Assembly: GCA_947493035.1 (NCBI GenBank)
Contig: CANLOW010000002.1
Location: 1 to 64,000, forward strand
DNA length: 64,000 nucleotides
Source: an uncultured Aquimarina sp.
GTDB taxonomy: Bacteria > Bacteroidota > Bacteroidia > Flavobacteriales > Flavobacteriaceae
Reading direction: 5' to 3'
The position numbers were made by a program, and so were the translations under genes. The notes beneath the pieces are model-generated. The model was not told the origin of the DNA and did not search any database. It saw only the letters and a program-made list of their open reading frames with translations. This document shows positions 32,079 to 42,547 of the stretch, in pieces (the stretch's first letter is position 1; each line of letters opens with the position of its first letter).

Positions 32079-33179
32079 TTATTGGATTAAACGGAACTCC
32101 GTTCTACGGTTAGCAGCATGTTCTCTTTCAGTACATGATACACCATCTTTACATCTGTTCTTTAATCTTCTTTCTCCATATCCGTTTGCTACCAAACGAC
32201 TAGGGTTAACATTTTTAGAAATCAAGTAGTTTACTACTGATTGTGCTCTTCTTTCAGATAAAGACTGGTTAGAAGTAGAAGAACCTCTAGAATCTGTATG
32301 AGAAGCAATCTCCATCTTAGCACCAGCGTTGTTAGCTAATACAGGTAATAAACGATTGTCAATTAAGCTTTTAGCAGCAGAAGTTAATGTAGCAGATCCT
32401 AAGTTCCAGTTAATTGGAAGTGCAGAATACTCAACTAATTTACAGTCAACTTCTCTCCATGTAGTTAATCCACCCTTAGTTTTCAAGATCTCTTTTGAAA
32501 TAGTTCTGTATTTAGGAGCGATATCATTTGAAGTTGTATATGCATCTCTATCTAAAACAGTCTTAGTGATAGTTTTGTATACCGCAGGAATTTCAGTTTC
32601 CTCAACTCTCGCAGGAGTAGCAATTACTTGCTTTTTGTAAGTAGCAGTTGCCGAAGGAATTGGCTCTGAAGTTGTAGAAGCATCGTTTACTAAAGTTTGT
32701 AATGAAACAGTAGTAAATTCAGCTGGATACCCTTTGTAACACCAGTAACGACAATCGTCAGGGTTAGAAGAAGCACAATCAGGTGCTGGAGCTCCTAATT
32801 CCCAAAGAGCGTAAGCAGGCTTAATTTCAATAGTCTGACTATCCGAACCAAAAGAAGCAGGGATTACAGATAGTACATTTCCTCCTGATTTTCTTGTATA
32901 AGAAACAGTTTCAGTTTTGTAGGTAGCAGGTATAATTCTATATTTCTTGCTAGCTTCCTTAACTAATACATCTTCAGTAACAGTCTTATAAGTAGCTGGT
33001 ACAACTTTTAATGTCTTATATCCAGGAGCAACTTGGATTTGTTCAGTAACGTTTTCATAGATATCAGGTGTAGTACAACGTACGTAACATTTTCCTGGTT
33101 CTGGGCTTGTTGGTAAACCTTGTGCGTTAGCCGCGATACCTGCTGTTAGAGCAGCAAGAGTAAATAATAGTTTTCTCAT
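32079..33179 (-). CDS. OmpA-family outer membrane protein
   Basis: A 366-residue protein with signal peptide (residues 1-19, TLAALTAGIAANAQ). The middle (about 40-260) is a string of similar segments carrying the pattern (I/V)PATYKT-(V/E)T (for example VPATYKTVTEDVL, IIPATYKTETVSY, EIPAVYKTITKTV). Residues about 265-366 are an OmpA/MotB peptidoglycan-binding domain (MEIASHTDSRG, LSERRAQSVVNYLIS, NGYGERR, NRRTEFRL). Such proteins tie the outer membrane to peptidoglycan. It converges with the zinc-ribbon gene and is divergent from prfB. Confidence 0.9.
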   Translation of the reverse strand: MRKLLFTLAALTAGIAANAQGLPTSPEPGKCYVRCTTPDIYENVTEQIQVAPGYKTLKVVPATYKTVTEDVLVKEASKKYRIIPATYKTETVSYTRKSGGNVLSVIPASFGSDSQTIEIKPAYALWELGAPAPDCASSNPDDCRYWCYKGYPAEFTTVSLQTLVNDASTTSEPIPSATATYKKQVIATPARVEETEIPAVYKTITKTVLDRDAYTTSNDIAPKYRTISKEILKTKGGLTTWREVDCKLVEYSALPINWNLGSATLTSAAKSLIDNRLLPVLANNAGAKMEIASHTDSRGSSTSNQSLSERRAQSVVNYLISKNVNPSRLVANGYGERRLKNRCKDGVSCTEREHAANRRTEFRLIQ

Positions 33180-33574
33180 TGTTATAATGAATTTATAGTG
33201 TTGATTGACTACGAAGTTACAAAAAACAACATTTTAGCCTAGTTTAGTCCATTGGTTTTTGGCTATTAATACTGTTTTTTCGTTCAAAAACAAATTAGAA
33301 CGACAAACAGCATTTGACAAGAATGTAAATTGTAATTTTTATTCAATACTAACTTGGTTAATAATTAATGTAAATATATTAATATTTGCTTAAAATATTG
33401 TCTTTCAGTTACTTAAAATACAATACTTTAATCCTTAAGTTATCCGTAGCTAAATTTCACGCTTACTAAGGTTATAAATATTTGATTTTCATAATGGTGA
33501 AATTCGTCATAAATAATGTAGTATTATGTATGTATAAATAAGGCTTCGTATTTTTACATTTCAAAATAGATTTC
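33180..33574. other. Divergent intergenic region between the OmpA-family gene and prfB
   Basis: No gene is visible. It must hold promoters for both neighbours. On the minus strand, GTAACTTCG upstream of the OmpA-family start loosely resembles the Bacteroidota -7 element TAnnTTTG, but this is weak. Confidence 0.4.
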
Positions 33575-34681
33575 ATGGTCAACCAAGACATATTAAATAC
33601 ATATAAAGAAAGAGTTTCAAAATTACACACTCACTTAGCGATTGAACATAAAAGAGTAGAAATAAGTAATAGTGAAGAAAAAACTTTTGCGCCTGATTTT
33701 TGGAATGACCCTAAATCTGCTGAGATTCATGTTAAAGAATTGAACAGCTTAAAAGCGTGGGTAAAAGATTATGAAGCGATCAAACAACAGATTGATGATT
33801 TAGAAGTACTACTTGAATTTTATAAAGAAGATAATTCTCTAGAAGAAGAATTAAATGAACAACATGCAACTTTAAAATCTAGCTTAGAAGAGATCGAATT
33901 TAAAAATATGTTGAGTGAAGAAGGGGACAACCTAAGTGCTGTTTTACAAATTACAGCTGGCGCAGGAGGTACTGAAAGCTGTGATTGGGCTCAGATGCTT
34001 ATGCGAATGTATGTCATGTATGCTGAAAAGAAAGGATATAAAATAAAAGAATTGAATTACCAAGATGGAGATGTTGCTGGTGTAAAGACAGTTACTTTAG
34101 AAATTGATGGTGAATTTGCATTTGGATGGCTGAAAGGTGAAAATGGAGTACATCGTCTTGTAAGAATTAGTCCTTTTGATAGTAATGCTAAAAGACATAC
34201 ATCTTTTGCTTCTGTATACGTATATCCTTTGGCTGATGATAGTATTGAAATTAATATAGACCCTTCAGATATTTCTTGGGAAACTATGCGTGCTTCTGGT
34301 GCAGGAGGGCAAAATGTAAATAAGGTTGAAACTGCTGTGCGTTTGCGTCACCATCCAACAGGAATTATTATTGAAAATTCTGAAACGAGATCTCAATTAG
34401 ATAATAAGACTAAAGCAATGCAACTTTTAAAATCGCAATTGTACGAGCTTGAGCTTAAAAAACAACAAGCTATGCGTGATGAGATTGAGGCGTCAAAAAT
34501 GAAAATAGAATGGGGTTCTCAAATACGTAATTATGTGATGCATCCTTATAAATTAGTTAAAGATGTTCGCACTGGTGAAGAAACAGGAAATGTTGATGCT
34601 GTTATGAATGGGCAAATTGATGCGTTTCTTAAAGCTTATTTAATGGCAACTGGACAAACAGAACAAAGTGCTGATTTGTAA
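33575..34681 (+). CDS. prfB: Peptide chain release factor 2
   Basis: A 368-residue class I release factor. RF2 identity follows from the tripeptide SPF (residues 199-201) that reads UGA/UAA codons, with the GGQ peptidyl-hydrolysis motif at 244-246 in [18 protein letters not shown]. The usual programmed +1 frameshift near codon 25 is absent: the frame is continuous from the ATG and the slip-site leucine is TTA followed by GCG, not CTT TGA. So there is no autoregulatory frameshift. Essential gene on the chromosomal side. Confidence 0.96.
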   Translation: MVNQDILNTYKERVSKLHTHLAIEHKRVEISNSEEKTFAPDFWNDPKSAEIHVKELNSLKAWVKDYEAIKQQIDDLEVLLEFYKEDNSLEEELNEQHATLKSSLEEIEFKNMLSEEGDNLSAVLQITAGAGGTESCDWAQMLMRMYVMYAEKKGYKIKELNYQDGDVAGVKTVTLEIDGEFAFGWLKGENGVHRLVRISPFDSNAKRHTSFASVYVYPLADDSIEINIDPSDISWETMRASGAGGQNVNKVETAVRLRHHPTGIIIENSETRSQLDNKTKAMQLLKSQLYELELKKQQAMRDEIEASKMKIEWGSQIRNYVMHPYKLVKDVRTGEETGNVDAVMNGQIDAFLKAYLMATGQTEQSADL

Positions 34682-34798
34682 TTGATTCTTGTGTTTTGGG
34701 TAAAATTCCTTGAGATTTAATTTATATTTAAACAAAAACAGATATTAGTAATCGACTTCATATACACATGTAGAGGCTGATGATTTAAAATTAAAAAA

Positions 34799-35320
34799 AT
34801 GAATATATATAAATTACTAAGTATAGTATGTCTATTTTTAAGCTTTACCGTTTGTGGACAGTCTAAAGAATGGAATTCTTTAGCAGAAAACAATTATTCG
34901 ATACAGTACCCTAATGACTGGGAAGTTAATAAGTCTGGCCTAATGAATACTAGTTTTATTCTTTTAAGTCAATTAACTTCTCAAACAGATCAATTTAGAG
35001 AAAATGTAAATTTAATTATTCAAAATTTGAAAGGTCTCAATATAGACTTAGACAAGTATGTTGTGTTATCTGAATCTCAAGTGAAAACAATGATTACGGA
35101 TGGCAATATTATATCAAGTGATCGTGTCAAAAATAAAGAATTTGAGTTTCAAAAAGTTATATACACTGGAAAGCAAGGGATATTCGAGTTAAAATTTGAA
35201 CAGTATTATTTTATTCATAATGATAAGGCATATGTGTTGACCTTAACTTGTGAAGAAAATGAATTTAACACCTACAAAATTATTGGTGAAAAGATACTGG
35301 ATAGTTTTAGTATAGAATAA
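34799..35320 (+). CDS. Secreted PsbP/DUF1795-like protein
   Basis: A 173-residue protein with signal peptide (residues 1-20, ending FTVCGQ). The mature part starts SKEWNSLAENNYSIQYPNDW and carries LLSQLTSQTDQFRENVNLII and AYVLTLTCEENEFNTYKII, patterns of the PsbP/MOG1-like DUF1795 family. These are small periplasmic or surface proteins of unclear role. A lipid-type cysteine near the cleavage site (VCGQ) might make it a lipoprotein. Confidence 0.75.
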   Translation: MNIYKLLSIVCLFLSFTVCGQSKEWNSLAENNYSIQYPNDWEVNKSGLMNTSFILLSQLTSQTDQFRENVNLIIQNLKGLNIDLDKYVVLSESQVKTMITDGNIISSDRVKNKEFEFQKVIYTGKQGIFELKFEQYYFIHNDKAYVLTLTCEENEFNTYKIIGEKILDSFSIE

Positions 35321-35561
35321 ATTTACTGATTCGATGCAAACATAGAGAGTATGTAACCGAAAATTACCTCTGTTAAAATACGAAGCAAGCTTAAGGGGAA
35401 TGAGACCTTTAATGTGGGGTTAAAATTTTATTGATATAACTAAAGAGGGTAATACTCCATAGTTTGTCTCGATATTATTTGCTGCTAATATTCAAATAAT
35501 ATAGTGTTCAAGGAACATATACCTAGATGATTTAATAAAATGTGTTTTAGTCAAATTCAAA

Positions 35562-36143
35562 ATGGATTATAGTTTGTATAGATTTATTCTTAGATTTTTG
35601 ATGCCCTTGTTTTTTGTGTCTTTGGGTGTAGTTGCACAAACAGAAAATAAGCAATTACTAAATGTTTCGGTGGGCTATGGTTTAAGTGCTCCTTTTGAAG
35701 AAACTAGTATTGATATTAATGGAACAGGATTCTATGCGCAAGGTGAATATGTTATAAAGTATAAAAAGTGGTTCGATTATAGGCTTTATTTAGGTGTGAT
35801 ATTTACAAATACTGATGCATCTAGATTTGGGTCATACGAAGTATCTTCAAATGCTGTCATGCTAGGATCAAAAGTAAGATTTTCAGCTCCTATACCTTGG
35901 GTGGCTCCATTTATAGAAATAGGAATGGGAGGCTCAATAGGAACTTTCAAAACAATTTTACCGAATAAAAGTTTAAAGCAATCAGGGTTTTTGATTCATA
36001 TTCCTTTTTCTTTAGGTTTAGCAATAGGCAAGAATCGTAACTATGAAGTAGAATTTACATACTATTTTCACGAAGCGGTAAGACAATTTAATGGTGCTTT
36101 AGCTTTTGGGTTTACGATGCCAATTAGAAAAAAAAGTAAATAG
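35562..36143 (+). CDS. Outer membrane beta-barrel protein
   Basis: A 193-residue protein with a signal peptide (about residues 1-26, FLMPLFFVSLGVVAQT) and alternating amphipathic strands (NVSVGYGLSAPFEETS, GFYAQGEYVIKYKKW, YRLYLGVIFTNTD, VEFTYYFHEAV) ending in an aromatic residue-rich strand. This is typical of eight-stranded barrels in Bacteroidota. Function unknown. Confidence 0.75.
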   Translation: MDYSLYRFILRFLMPLFFVSLGVVAQTENKQLLNVSVGYGLSAPFEETSIDINGTGFYAQGEYVIKYKKWFDYRLYLGVIFTNTDASRFGSYEVSSNAVMLGSKVRFSAPIPWVAPFIEIGMGGSIGTFKTILPNKSLKQSGFLIHIPFSLGLAIGKNRNYEVEFTYYFHEAVRQFNGALAFGFTMPIRKKSK

Positions 36144-36203
36144 GATAAACTTTTAAAATTCATAATTTAACTATTTACTAAAGTTTAAAAACTTAGAGAG
36201 CGT

Positions 36204-37142
36204 TTACCCTTTAAGAGGACTAATTATTTTTACATCTTGAAAAGTAATAGCTCCTTTAATAACACTAGAAATTAAATCACGAAGTGAGTCAATAATTTGA
36301 ATTTTTAACTCACTTTTATGGTAAATAAGTGAAACTTCCCTAGCAGGGCTTGGCTCTTCAAAAGGGAGCAAATTACCTTTTTCTATTTCTTTAATATCTT
36401 GCGTGTGTAGGTAAGGGAGTAGTGTCATACCTAAGCCTTCATTCGCTAATTTTACTAAAGTTTCGATACTTCCACTTTCTAGTGTAAATTGTTCTTCCGA
36501 ATAAGATTTTTTGGTCTTACAAATATTTAACACATTATCCCTGAAACAATGACCATCTTCTAATAATAAAATTTCATTAGGGTCAAGATCTTCTGTCGTT
36601 AAAGTTGTTTTTTGTGATAGTGGATGTTGTTCGGGTACATAACCATAGAAGGGTTCATAGTACAGCGGCTTTTCGACGATTTGCTCATGATCGAGTGGGG
36701 TAGCTGCGATTGCAGCATCTATGTGTCCTTCTAATATTTTTTCGATAATAGTTTCCGTAGGTAACTCAAGAATCTTAAGTTTTACTTTAGGGTATTTCTT
36801 GATATACGTATTTAAAAACATTGGTAACAATGTTGGCATTACCGTTGGTATGATTCCTATAACAAATTCACCACCAATAAAGCCTTTTTGTTGGTCAACG
36901 ATGTCTTGCATACGCTCACTTTCATTCACAATGTTTTTGGCCTGAATGACTAACTTTTTACCAACTTCGGTAAGCTCAATAGGTTTTTTAGAACGGTCAA
37001 ATATTTGAATGTCTAATTCCTCTTCTAACTTTTGAATTTGCATACTCAATGTAGGTTGAGTTACAAATACATTTTTTGCAGCTTTCGTGAAATTTTGATA
37101 TTCAGCAACAGCAAGAACATACTTTAATTGAGTGATGGTCAT
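36204..37142 (-). CDS. oxyR: LysR-type peroxide-sensing activator OxyR
   Basis: A 312-residue LysR-family regulator. Helix-turn-helix at residues 1-60 (TITQLKYVLAVAEYQNFTKA, TLSMQIQKLEEELDIQIFDR). The effector domain has the redox pair Cys199 and Cys208 in DGHCFRDNVLNICKT, at the same numbering as E. coli OxyR, plus LANEGLGMTLLP. Hydrogen peroxide would form a disulfide between these and activate transcription of antioxidant genes. It is convergent with the outer-membrane gene on the left. Confidence 0.92.
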   Translation of the reverse strand: MTITQLKYVLAVAEYQNFTKAAKNVFVTQPTLSMQIQKLEEELDIQIFDRSKKPIELTEVGKKLVIQAKNIVNESERMQDIVDQQKGFIGGEFVIGIIPTVMPTLLPMFLNTYIKKYPKVKLKILELPTETIIEKILEGHIDAAIAATPLDHEQIVEKPLYYEPFYGYVPEQHPLSQKTTLTTEDLDPNEILLLEDGHCFRDNVLNICKTKKSYSEEQFTLESGSIETLVKLANEGLGMTLLPYLHTQDIKEIEKGNLLPFEEPSPAREVSLIYHKSELKIQIIDSLRDLISSVIKGAITFQDVKIISPLKG

Positions 37143-37247
37143 AATTAGGCTTTAAGCATTAGGTAATATGCTATAAGCAAATCTAATAGTTTTTTCTTTA
37201 TAATTAAGGAAAAGCTTATTGTTTAGAGCTTATAGCCTAAGACTATT

Positions 37248-38876
37248 TTATACTTGCATCACTCCAAGATTATAACGCTCAGTTATAGGGTTGTGATTTG
37301 CAGCTTCAATCCCCATACTAATATATTTTCTAGTTTCAAGAGGGTTTATAATAGCATCAGTCCATAATCGAGCTGCAGCATAGTATGGTGATATTTGCTT
37401 ATCGTAACGTTTTTTAATTTTTTGGAAAAGTTCAGCTTCTTTTTCCGTAGTTAATACTTCTCCTTTAGAGGTCAATGAAGCTTTTTCTATCTGTAGTAAA
37501 ACTTTGGCAGCTTGTGCACCACCCATTACAGCAAGTTCAGCACTTGGCCAAGCTACTATTAATCTAGGGTCATAAGCTTTTCCGCACATTGCATAATTTC
37601 CTGCTCCATAAGAATTCCCCATAACTACAGTAAATTTAGGAACTACAGAATTAGCCATAGCACTGACCATTTTGGCTCCGTCTTTTATGATTCCACCATG
37701 TTCACTTTTACTACCGACCATAAAGCCAGTTACGTCTTGAAGGAATACTAAGGGGATTTTCTTTTGATTACAATTAGCTATAAACCGAGCTGCTTTATCG
37801 GCCGCTTCAGAATATATGACTCCGCCAACTTGCAATTCTCCTTTTGCATTCTTACTAACCAAACGTTGATTTGCAACAATACCAACAGCCCAGCCATCGA
37901 TACGAGCATATCCTGTTAGGATGGTTTTACCATAATCTTCTTTGTATTGCTCAAAATCTGAATTATCAACCAAACGCTCTATAATAGGTAGTACGTCATA
38001 TGGTTTATTACGTGCCGAAGGGAGTAATCCGAAAATTTCATCTTCTTGCTCTTTCGGTAATACAGCTTCTATACGATCGAAACCTGCATTGTCAGGAGCA
38101 CCTATTTTAGAAATTATGTTCTTAATTTTATCTAAGGCATCTTTATCATCTTTGGCTTTGTAATCTGTAACACCTGATATTTCGCAGTGTGTAGTGGCTC
38201 CGCCTAAGGTTTCATTATCAATTTCTTCACCTATAGCTGCTTTTACCAGATAACTTCCTGCTAGGAAAATACTTGCTGTTTTGTCGACAATAATAGCTTC
38301 ATCACTCATTATAGGTAAATAAGCACCTCCAGCAACACAGCTTCCCATGATGGCTGATATTTGAGTGATTCCCATACTGCTCATCCTAGCATTATTACGA
38401 AAAATACGTCCAAAGTGTTCCTTGTCAGGAAAAACTTCATCTTGCATAGGTAAAAAAGCTCCTGCGCTATCTACTAAATAGATAATAGGAAGGTGATTTT
38501 CCATCGCTATTTCTTGCGCACGTAGGTTCTTTTTAGCTGTAGCAGGGAACCAAGCACCTGCTTTAACTGTAGCATCATTGGCTACTACAATACATTGTTT
38601 TTTATGGATATAACCTATAACAACAACAACTCCACCACTAGGACAGCCTCCATATTCTTTATACATGTCTTCTCCTACAAAGGCTCCGATTTCAAGCGTT
38701 TCTGAATTGTCATCTAGTAGATATTCAATACGTTCACGAGCAGTCATTTTACCTTTAGTATGCAATTTAGCAATGCGTTTTTCACCACCACCAAGGGCTA
38801 CTTTTGATAATTTCTGTCTTAATTCGGATGCTAATAATCTGTTGTGATCTTCGTTTTTGTTGAAGTTGATATCCAT
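37248..38876 (-). CDS. Acyl-CoA carboxylase carboxyltransferase (beta) subunit
   Basis: A 542-residue biotin-dependent carboxyltransferase from the ATG at 38876 (MDINFNKNEDHNRLLA). The family signatures are clear: GGEKRIAKLHTKGKMTARER, SAGAFLPMQDEVFPD, GSCVAGGAYLPIMSDEAII, and GNSYGAGNYAMCGKAYDPRL. The sequence is closest in style to methylcrotonoyl-CoA carboxylase beta (leucine breakdown), with propionyl-CoA carboxylase as the alternative. The biotin-carrying partner is not in the window. An upstream in-frame start gives a less natural N-terminus. Confidence 0.88.
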   Translation of the reverse strand: MDINFNKNEDHNRLLASELRQKLSKVALGGGEKRIAKLHTKGKMTARERIEYLLDDNSETLEIGAFVGEDMYKEYGGCPSGGVVVVIGYIHKKQCIVVANDATVKAGAWFPATAKKNLRAQEIAMENHLPIIYLVDSAGAFLPMQDEVFPDKEHFGRIFRNNARMSSMGITQISAIMGSCVAGGAYLPIMSDEAIIVDKTASIFLAGSYLVKAAIGEEIDNETLGGATTHCEISGVTDYKAKDDKDALDKIKNIISKIGAPDNAGFDRIEAVLPKEQEDEIFGLLPSARNKPYDVLPIIERLVDNSDFEQYKEDYGKTILTGYARIDGWAVGIVANQRLVSKNAKGELQVGGVIYSEAADKAARFIANCNQKKIPLVFLQDVTGFMVGSKSEHGGIIKDGAKMVSAMANSVVPKFTVVMGNSYGAGNYAMCGKAYDPRLIVAWPSAELAVMGGAQAAKVLLQIEKASLTSKGEVLTTEKEAELFQKIKKRYDKQISPYYAAARLWTDAIINPLETRKYISMGIEAANHNPITERYNLGVMQV

Positions 38877-39167
38877 GTACTTTAAACAAAATTTTAAAAC
38901 AAAAATAAGAAAGCCAAATTGCAATTCATCATATATTTTATATAATTATGAGTTGATATTCTTTAGATGTTTTTATCGAGGAAAATAGAAATTATTCGTA
39001 GTACAATGGTTTTTGAACTACAATTGAATTGTTTTTTTAGTAGTAAAAGTGGTTATTGTATTAATAAAAAAGATCATTCATTAACAAATCTATGTGAACA
39101 ACAAAATCCAAATAAGCTTGTATTAATAAAATGTAAGTCAGTATTTTGTGTACTTGAAAAGAAGAAG

Positions 39168-41234
39168 ATGATTTCGGATAATAAGATTAAAGTACCTGTT
39201 GCAAAACAAATTCCTAAAACTTTAGAAATACATGATGATACGAGGGTCGATGACTATTTTTGGTTAAATGAAAGAGAAAATACGGAGGTTGTTGATTACT
39301 TAAATAGAGAAAATGAGTATTACGAAGCTTTAACATCGCATACTAAAGATTTTCAAAAGTCACTTTTCGAAGAAATGAAAAGTCGTATTAAGGAAGATGA
39401 TAGTTCAGTTCCTTACAAACATAATGGTTATTGGTACATTACTAAATACGAGAAAGGAAAAGATTATCCTATTTACTCTAGAAAGAAAGATACCTTAGAA
39501 GCTGAAGAAGAAATCTTATTAGATTGTAATGTCGAGGCTAAAAAACACGAATATTATAAAGTAAGAAGCCTCTCAATTAGTCCAGATAATAAATTTTTGT
39601 CTTTTGGGGAAGATACTGTAAGTAGAAGACAGTACACAATACGTGTAAAAAATCTAGAAACAGGTGAGCTATTTGAGGATAGCATAGAAAATACCACGGG
39701 TAGTAGTACTTGGGCTAATGATAATAAGACATTATTCTACACAAATAAAGATGCTGAAACCTTACGATCATATCAAATTAAGAAACATGTTTTAGGAACA
39801 AGTTCTGAAATCGATAGTGTAATCCACGAAGAGATCGATGATACTTACGATACTTTTGTGTATCGTACTAAATCTGAAAAGTTGATAGTAATCGGTAGTA
39901 GTTCAACTTTAACATCCGAATATCGTTTTTTAGATGCGAATACACCTGAAGGAGAATTTACTATTTTACAAGAACGTATTAGAGGGTTAGAGTATGGGAT
40001 TGATCATTATAATGGTCATTTTTATATTTTAACCAATGCAGATGGAGCTACCAATTTTAAATTGATGAAAGCTTCTGAGTCTAATACTAGTAAAGAATAT
40101 TGGCAAACTATTATCTCCCATAGAGAAGATGTACTCATTGAAGATATTGATGTTTTTAAAGATTATTTGATCATTACAGAACGTAGTAATGGACTTACCC
40201 AAATAAGAATTAAAACTTGGGATGACCATATTGACTATTATTTGCCTTTCGATAATGAAACTTATATGGCATATTCTAGTATCAATATGGATTTTGATAC
40301 AGATTGGTTTCGTTATGGTTATAGTGCATTGACGACACCTACTTCGATTATAGAATTTAACCTGAAAACACAGGAGAAAATAGTTTTAAAAGAACAAGAA
40401 GTACTTGGAGGGCAATTTAATAAAGATAATTATACATCTAAACGTGTTTGGGCAACTGCCAATGATGGGACTAAAATCCCTATATCGTTAGTATATAATA
40501 ATGATACTGTATTAAATAGTAATACTCCTTTACTTCAGTATGCATATGGTTCTTATGGACATACTATAGATCCCTATTTTTCAACTACTCGATTAACTTT
40601 GTTGGATAGAGGTTTTGTTTATGCTATAGCACATGTCAGAGGAGGAGAATATTTAGGACGACCTTGGTATGATAATGGAAAAATGTTGAATAAAAAGAAT
40701 ACATTCTCCGATTTCATAGCTTGTTCTGAATTTTTAATAGAAGAGAAATTTACCTCTGCCGATCATTTGTATGCAATGGGAGGCTCAGCTGGAGGACTAT
40801 TAATGGGAGTTATTTTGAATGATGCCCCTCAATTATATAAAGGTGTATTAGCTGCAGTTCCGTTTGTGGATGTAGTATCAACAATGTTAGATGATAGTAT
40901 TCCTTTAACTACGGGAGAATATGATGAATGGGGTAATCCAAATGAAAAAGAATATTACGAATACATAAAATCGTATTCGCCTTATGATAATGTAAAAAGT
41001 CAAGAATACCCAAATATTTTAGTAACCACAGGGTTTCATGATTCTCAGGTACAGTATTGGGAACCTGCCAAATGGGTGGCAAAATTAAGAGATTTAAAAA
41101 CAGATAATAACCTTTTGCTTTTACACACGAATATGGAAGCGGGGCATGGAGGAGCTTCGGGTAGATTTGAAGCCTTAAAAGAGCTTGCCGAAGAGTATGC
41201 TTTTGTGTTTGATTTAGAAGGTATTACTGTGTAA
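39168..41234 (+). CDS. S9-family oligopeptidase (oligopeptidase B-like)
   Basis: A 688-residue prolyl-oligopeptidase-family peptidase from the ATG at 39168. N-terminal beta-propeller (about residues 60-400, from KIKVPVAKQIPKTLEIHDDT), then an alpha/beta-hydrolase domain with the nucleophile Ser in GGSAGGLLMG (about residue 540), Asp near residue 624 (GFHDSQVQYWEP region) and His in EAGHGG (about residue 660). Hydrolyses short peptides, probably after basic residues or proline. The open frame extends 67 codons upstream, but those residues lack the family pattern. Confidence 0.9.
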   Translation: MISDNKIKVPVAKQIPKTLEIHDDTRVDDYFWLNERENTEVVDYLNRENEYYEALTSHTKDFQKSLFEEMKSRIKEDDSSVPYKHNGYWYITKYEKGKDYPIYSRKKDTLEAEEEILLDCNVEAKKHEYYKVRSLSISPDNKFLSFGEDTVSRRQYTIRVKNLETGELFEDSIENTTGSSTWANDNKTLFYTNKDAETLRSYQIKKHVLGTSSEIDSVIHEEIDDTYDTFVYRTKSEKLIVIGSSSTLTSEYRFLDANTPEGEFTILQERIRGLEYGIDHYNGHFYILTNADGATNFKLMKASESNTSKEYWQTIISHREDVLIEDIDVFKDYLIITERSNGLTQIRIKTWDDHIDYYLPFDNETYMAYSSINMDFDTDWFRYGYSALTTPTSIIEFNLKTQEKIVLKEQEVLGGQFNKDNYTSKRVWATANDGTKIPISLVYNNDTVLNSNTPLLQYAYGSYGHTIDPYFSTTRLTLLDRGFVYAIAHVRGGEYLGRPWYDNGKMLNKKNTFSDFIACSEFLIEEKFTSADHLYAMGGSAGGLLMGVILNDAPQLYKGVLAAVPFVDVVSTMLDDSIPLTTGEYDEWGNPNEKEYYEYIKSYSPYDNVKSQEYPNILVTTGFHDSQVQYWEPAKWVAKLRDLKTDNNLLLLHTNMEAGHGGASGRFEALKELAEEYAFVFDLEGITV

Positions 41235-41306
41235 CAAAAAAAATGTAAATTCGCATGAACTCTGGGGATATAATATTTTATTATATTTAGAGTAACAAAC
41301 CGTCTT

Positions 41307-42347
41307 ATGGAGCAGGAAATACAAGCCTACAATAATGTTCTTGAGTTAATCGGGAATACGCCTCTTATTAAGTTAAATAGGATTACTGAAAATTTAAAAG
41401 GTAATTTCTATGCTAAGGTAGAATCCTTTAACCCAGGACATTCTACTAAAGATCGTATTGCCCTTTACATTATTGAAGAAGCAGAGCGAAAAGGAATATT
41501 GAAGCCGGGAGATACGATTATAGAGACCACAAGTGGTAACACAGGTTTTAGTCTTGCTATGGTTAGTATTATTAAAGGGTATGAGTGTATACTAGCAGTT
41601 ACTTCAAAATCATCTAAGGATAAAATAGAAACTTTAAAAAACTTAGGAGCAAAAGTGTATGTTTGTCCAGGTAATGTAAGTGCTGATGACCCACGTTCAT
41701 ATTATCAAGTAGCTAGAAAATTACATTCTGAAATTAAAGGGTCAGTTTATATCAATCAATATTTTAATGAATTGAATATGGACGCTCATTACCGTTCTAC
41801 AGGTCCTGAAATATGGAAACAAACAAATGGTAAGATAACACACTTAGTTGCTTGTAGCGGAACAGGGGGTACAATTTCTGGTACAGCTCGTTTTTTGAAA
41901 GAACAGAACCCTGACATAAAAATTTTAGGAGTTGATGCTTTTGGTTCAGTATTAAAAAAATACCATGAAACAAGAGAGTTTGACGAGAAAGAAATATATC
42001 CTTACCGTATTGAAGGTTTGGGTAAAAATTTGATTCCCACAGCAACTGACTTTGATATCATCGATCAATTTGAAAAAGTAACTGATGAAGATAGTGCGCA
42101 TACAGCTAGAGAGCTAGTGTTAACTGAAGGTATGTTTTTAGGATATACTTCAGGGGCTGCAATACAAGGTTTAAAACAATTCGGAGAAAAAGGAGCATTT
42201 GAAGAAAATAGTAACGTAGTTATTATTTTACCAGATCATGGATCTAGATACCTAAGTAAGGTGTACAGCGACGATTGGATGAACAAACAAGGCTTTTTTG
42301 ATAGCGTACGCGAAGAAAACGCTACTAAAATAGAAATTATCAAATAG
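41307..42347 (+). CDS. PLP-dependent cysteine-synthase-family enzyme, possible cysteate synthase
   Basis: A 346-residue fold-type II PLP enzyme. PLP lysine is Lys48 in [13 protein letters not shown]; the phosphate loop is TTSGNTGFS (about residues 75-82) and [11 protein letters not shown] follows. The general family makes cysteine from O-acetyl- or O-phosphoserine. The next gene is a class II aminotransferase-fold acyl-CoA condensing enzyme; in sulfonolipid-producing Bacteroidota a cysteine-synthase-like cysteate synthase works with such an enzyme. Cysteate synthase is therefore a fair inference; ordinary cysteine or cystathionine synthase is the alternative. Confidence 0.8.
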   Translation: MEQEIQAYNNVLELIGNTPLIKLNRITENLKGNFYAKVESFNPGHSTKDRIALYIIEEAERKGILKPGDTIIETTSGNTGFSLAMVSIIKGYECILAVTSKSSKDKIETLKNLGAKVYVCPGNVSADDPRSYYQVARKLHSEIKGSVYINQYFNELNMDAHYRSTGPEIWKQTNGKITHLVACSGTGGTISGTARFLKEQNPDIKILGVDAFGSVLKKYHETREFDEKEIYPYRIEGLGKNLIPTATDFDIIDQFEKVTDEDSAHTARELVLTEGMFLGYTSGAAIQGLKQFGEKGAFEENSNVVIILPDHGSRYLSKVYSDDWMNKQGFFDSVREENATKIEIIK

Positions 42348-42391
42348 TAAAATAATAGCAATACAACTAACTAACTAAATTATTTTACGTT

Positions 42392-42417
42392 AAGCCTTCG
42401 TTTCGAAGGCTTTTTTG
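42392..42417 (+). terminator. Rho-independent terminator
   Basis: AAGCCTTCG and CGAAGGCTT with a TTT loop, followed by a run of T, just downstream of the cysteine-synthase-like gene. It lies between that gene and the gene at 42548, so the two may be transcribed separately. Confidence 0.85.
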
Positions 42418-42547
42418 TTTTGTTCAGTTGTGAAACAAAATAATTCAATTATTTTTGAACACTATTAAATTCTTCATTTAGAACAATAACTTCTAAAAAG
42501 ATAAGAAGAGTTATTTTTAGAATAAAAACTAGTGAATATCTAGATAC

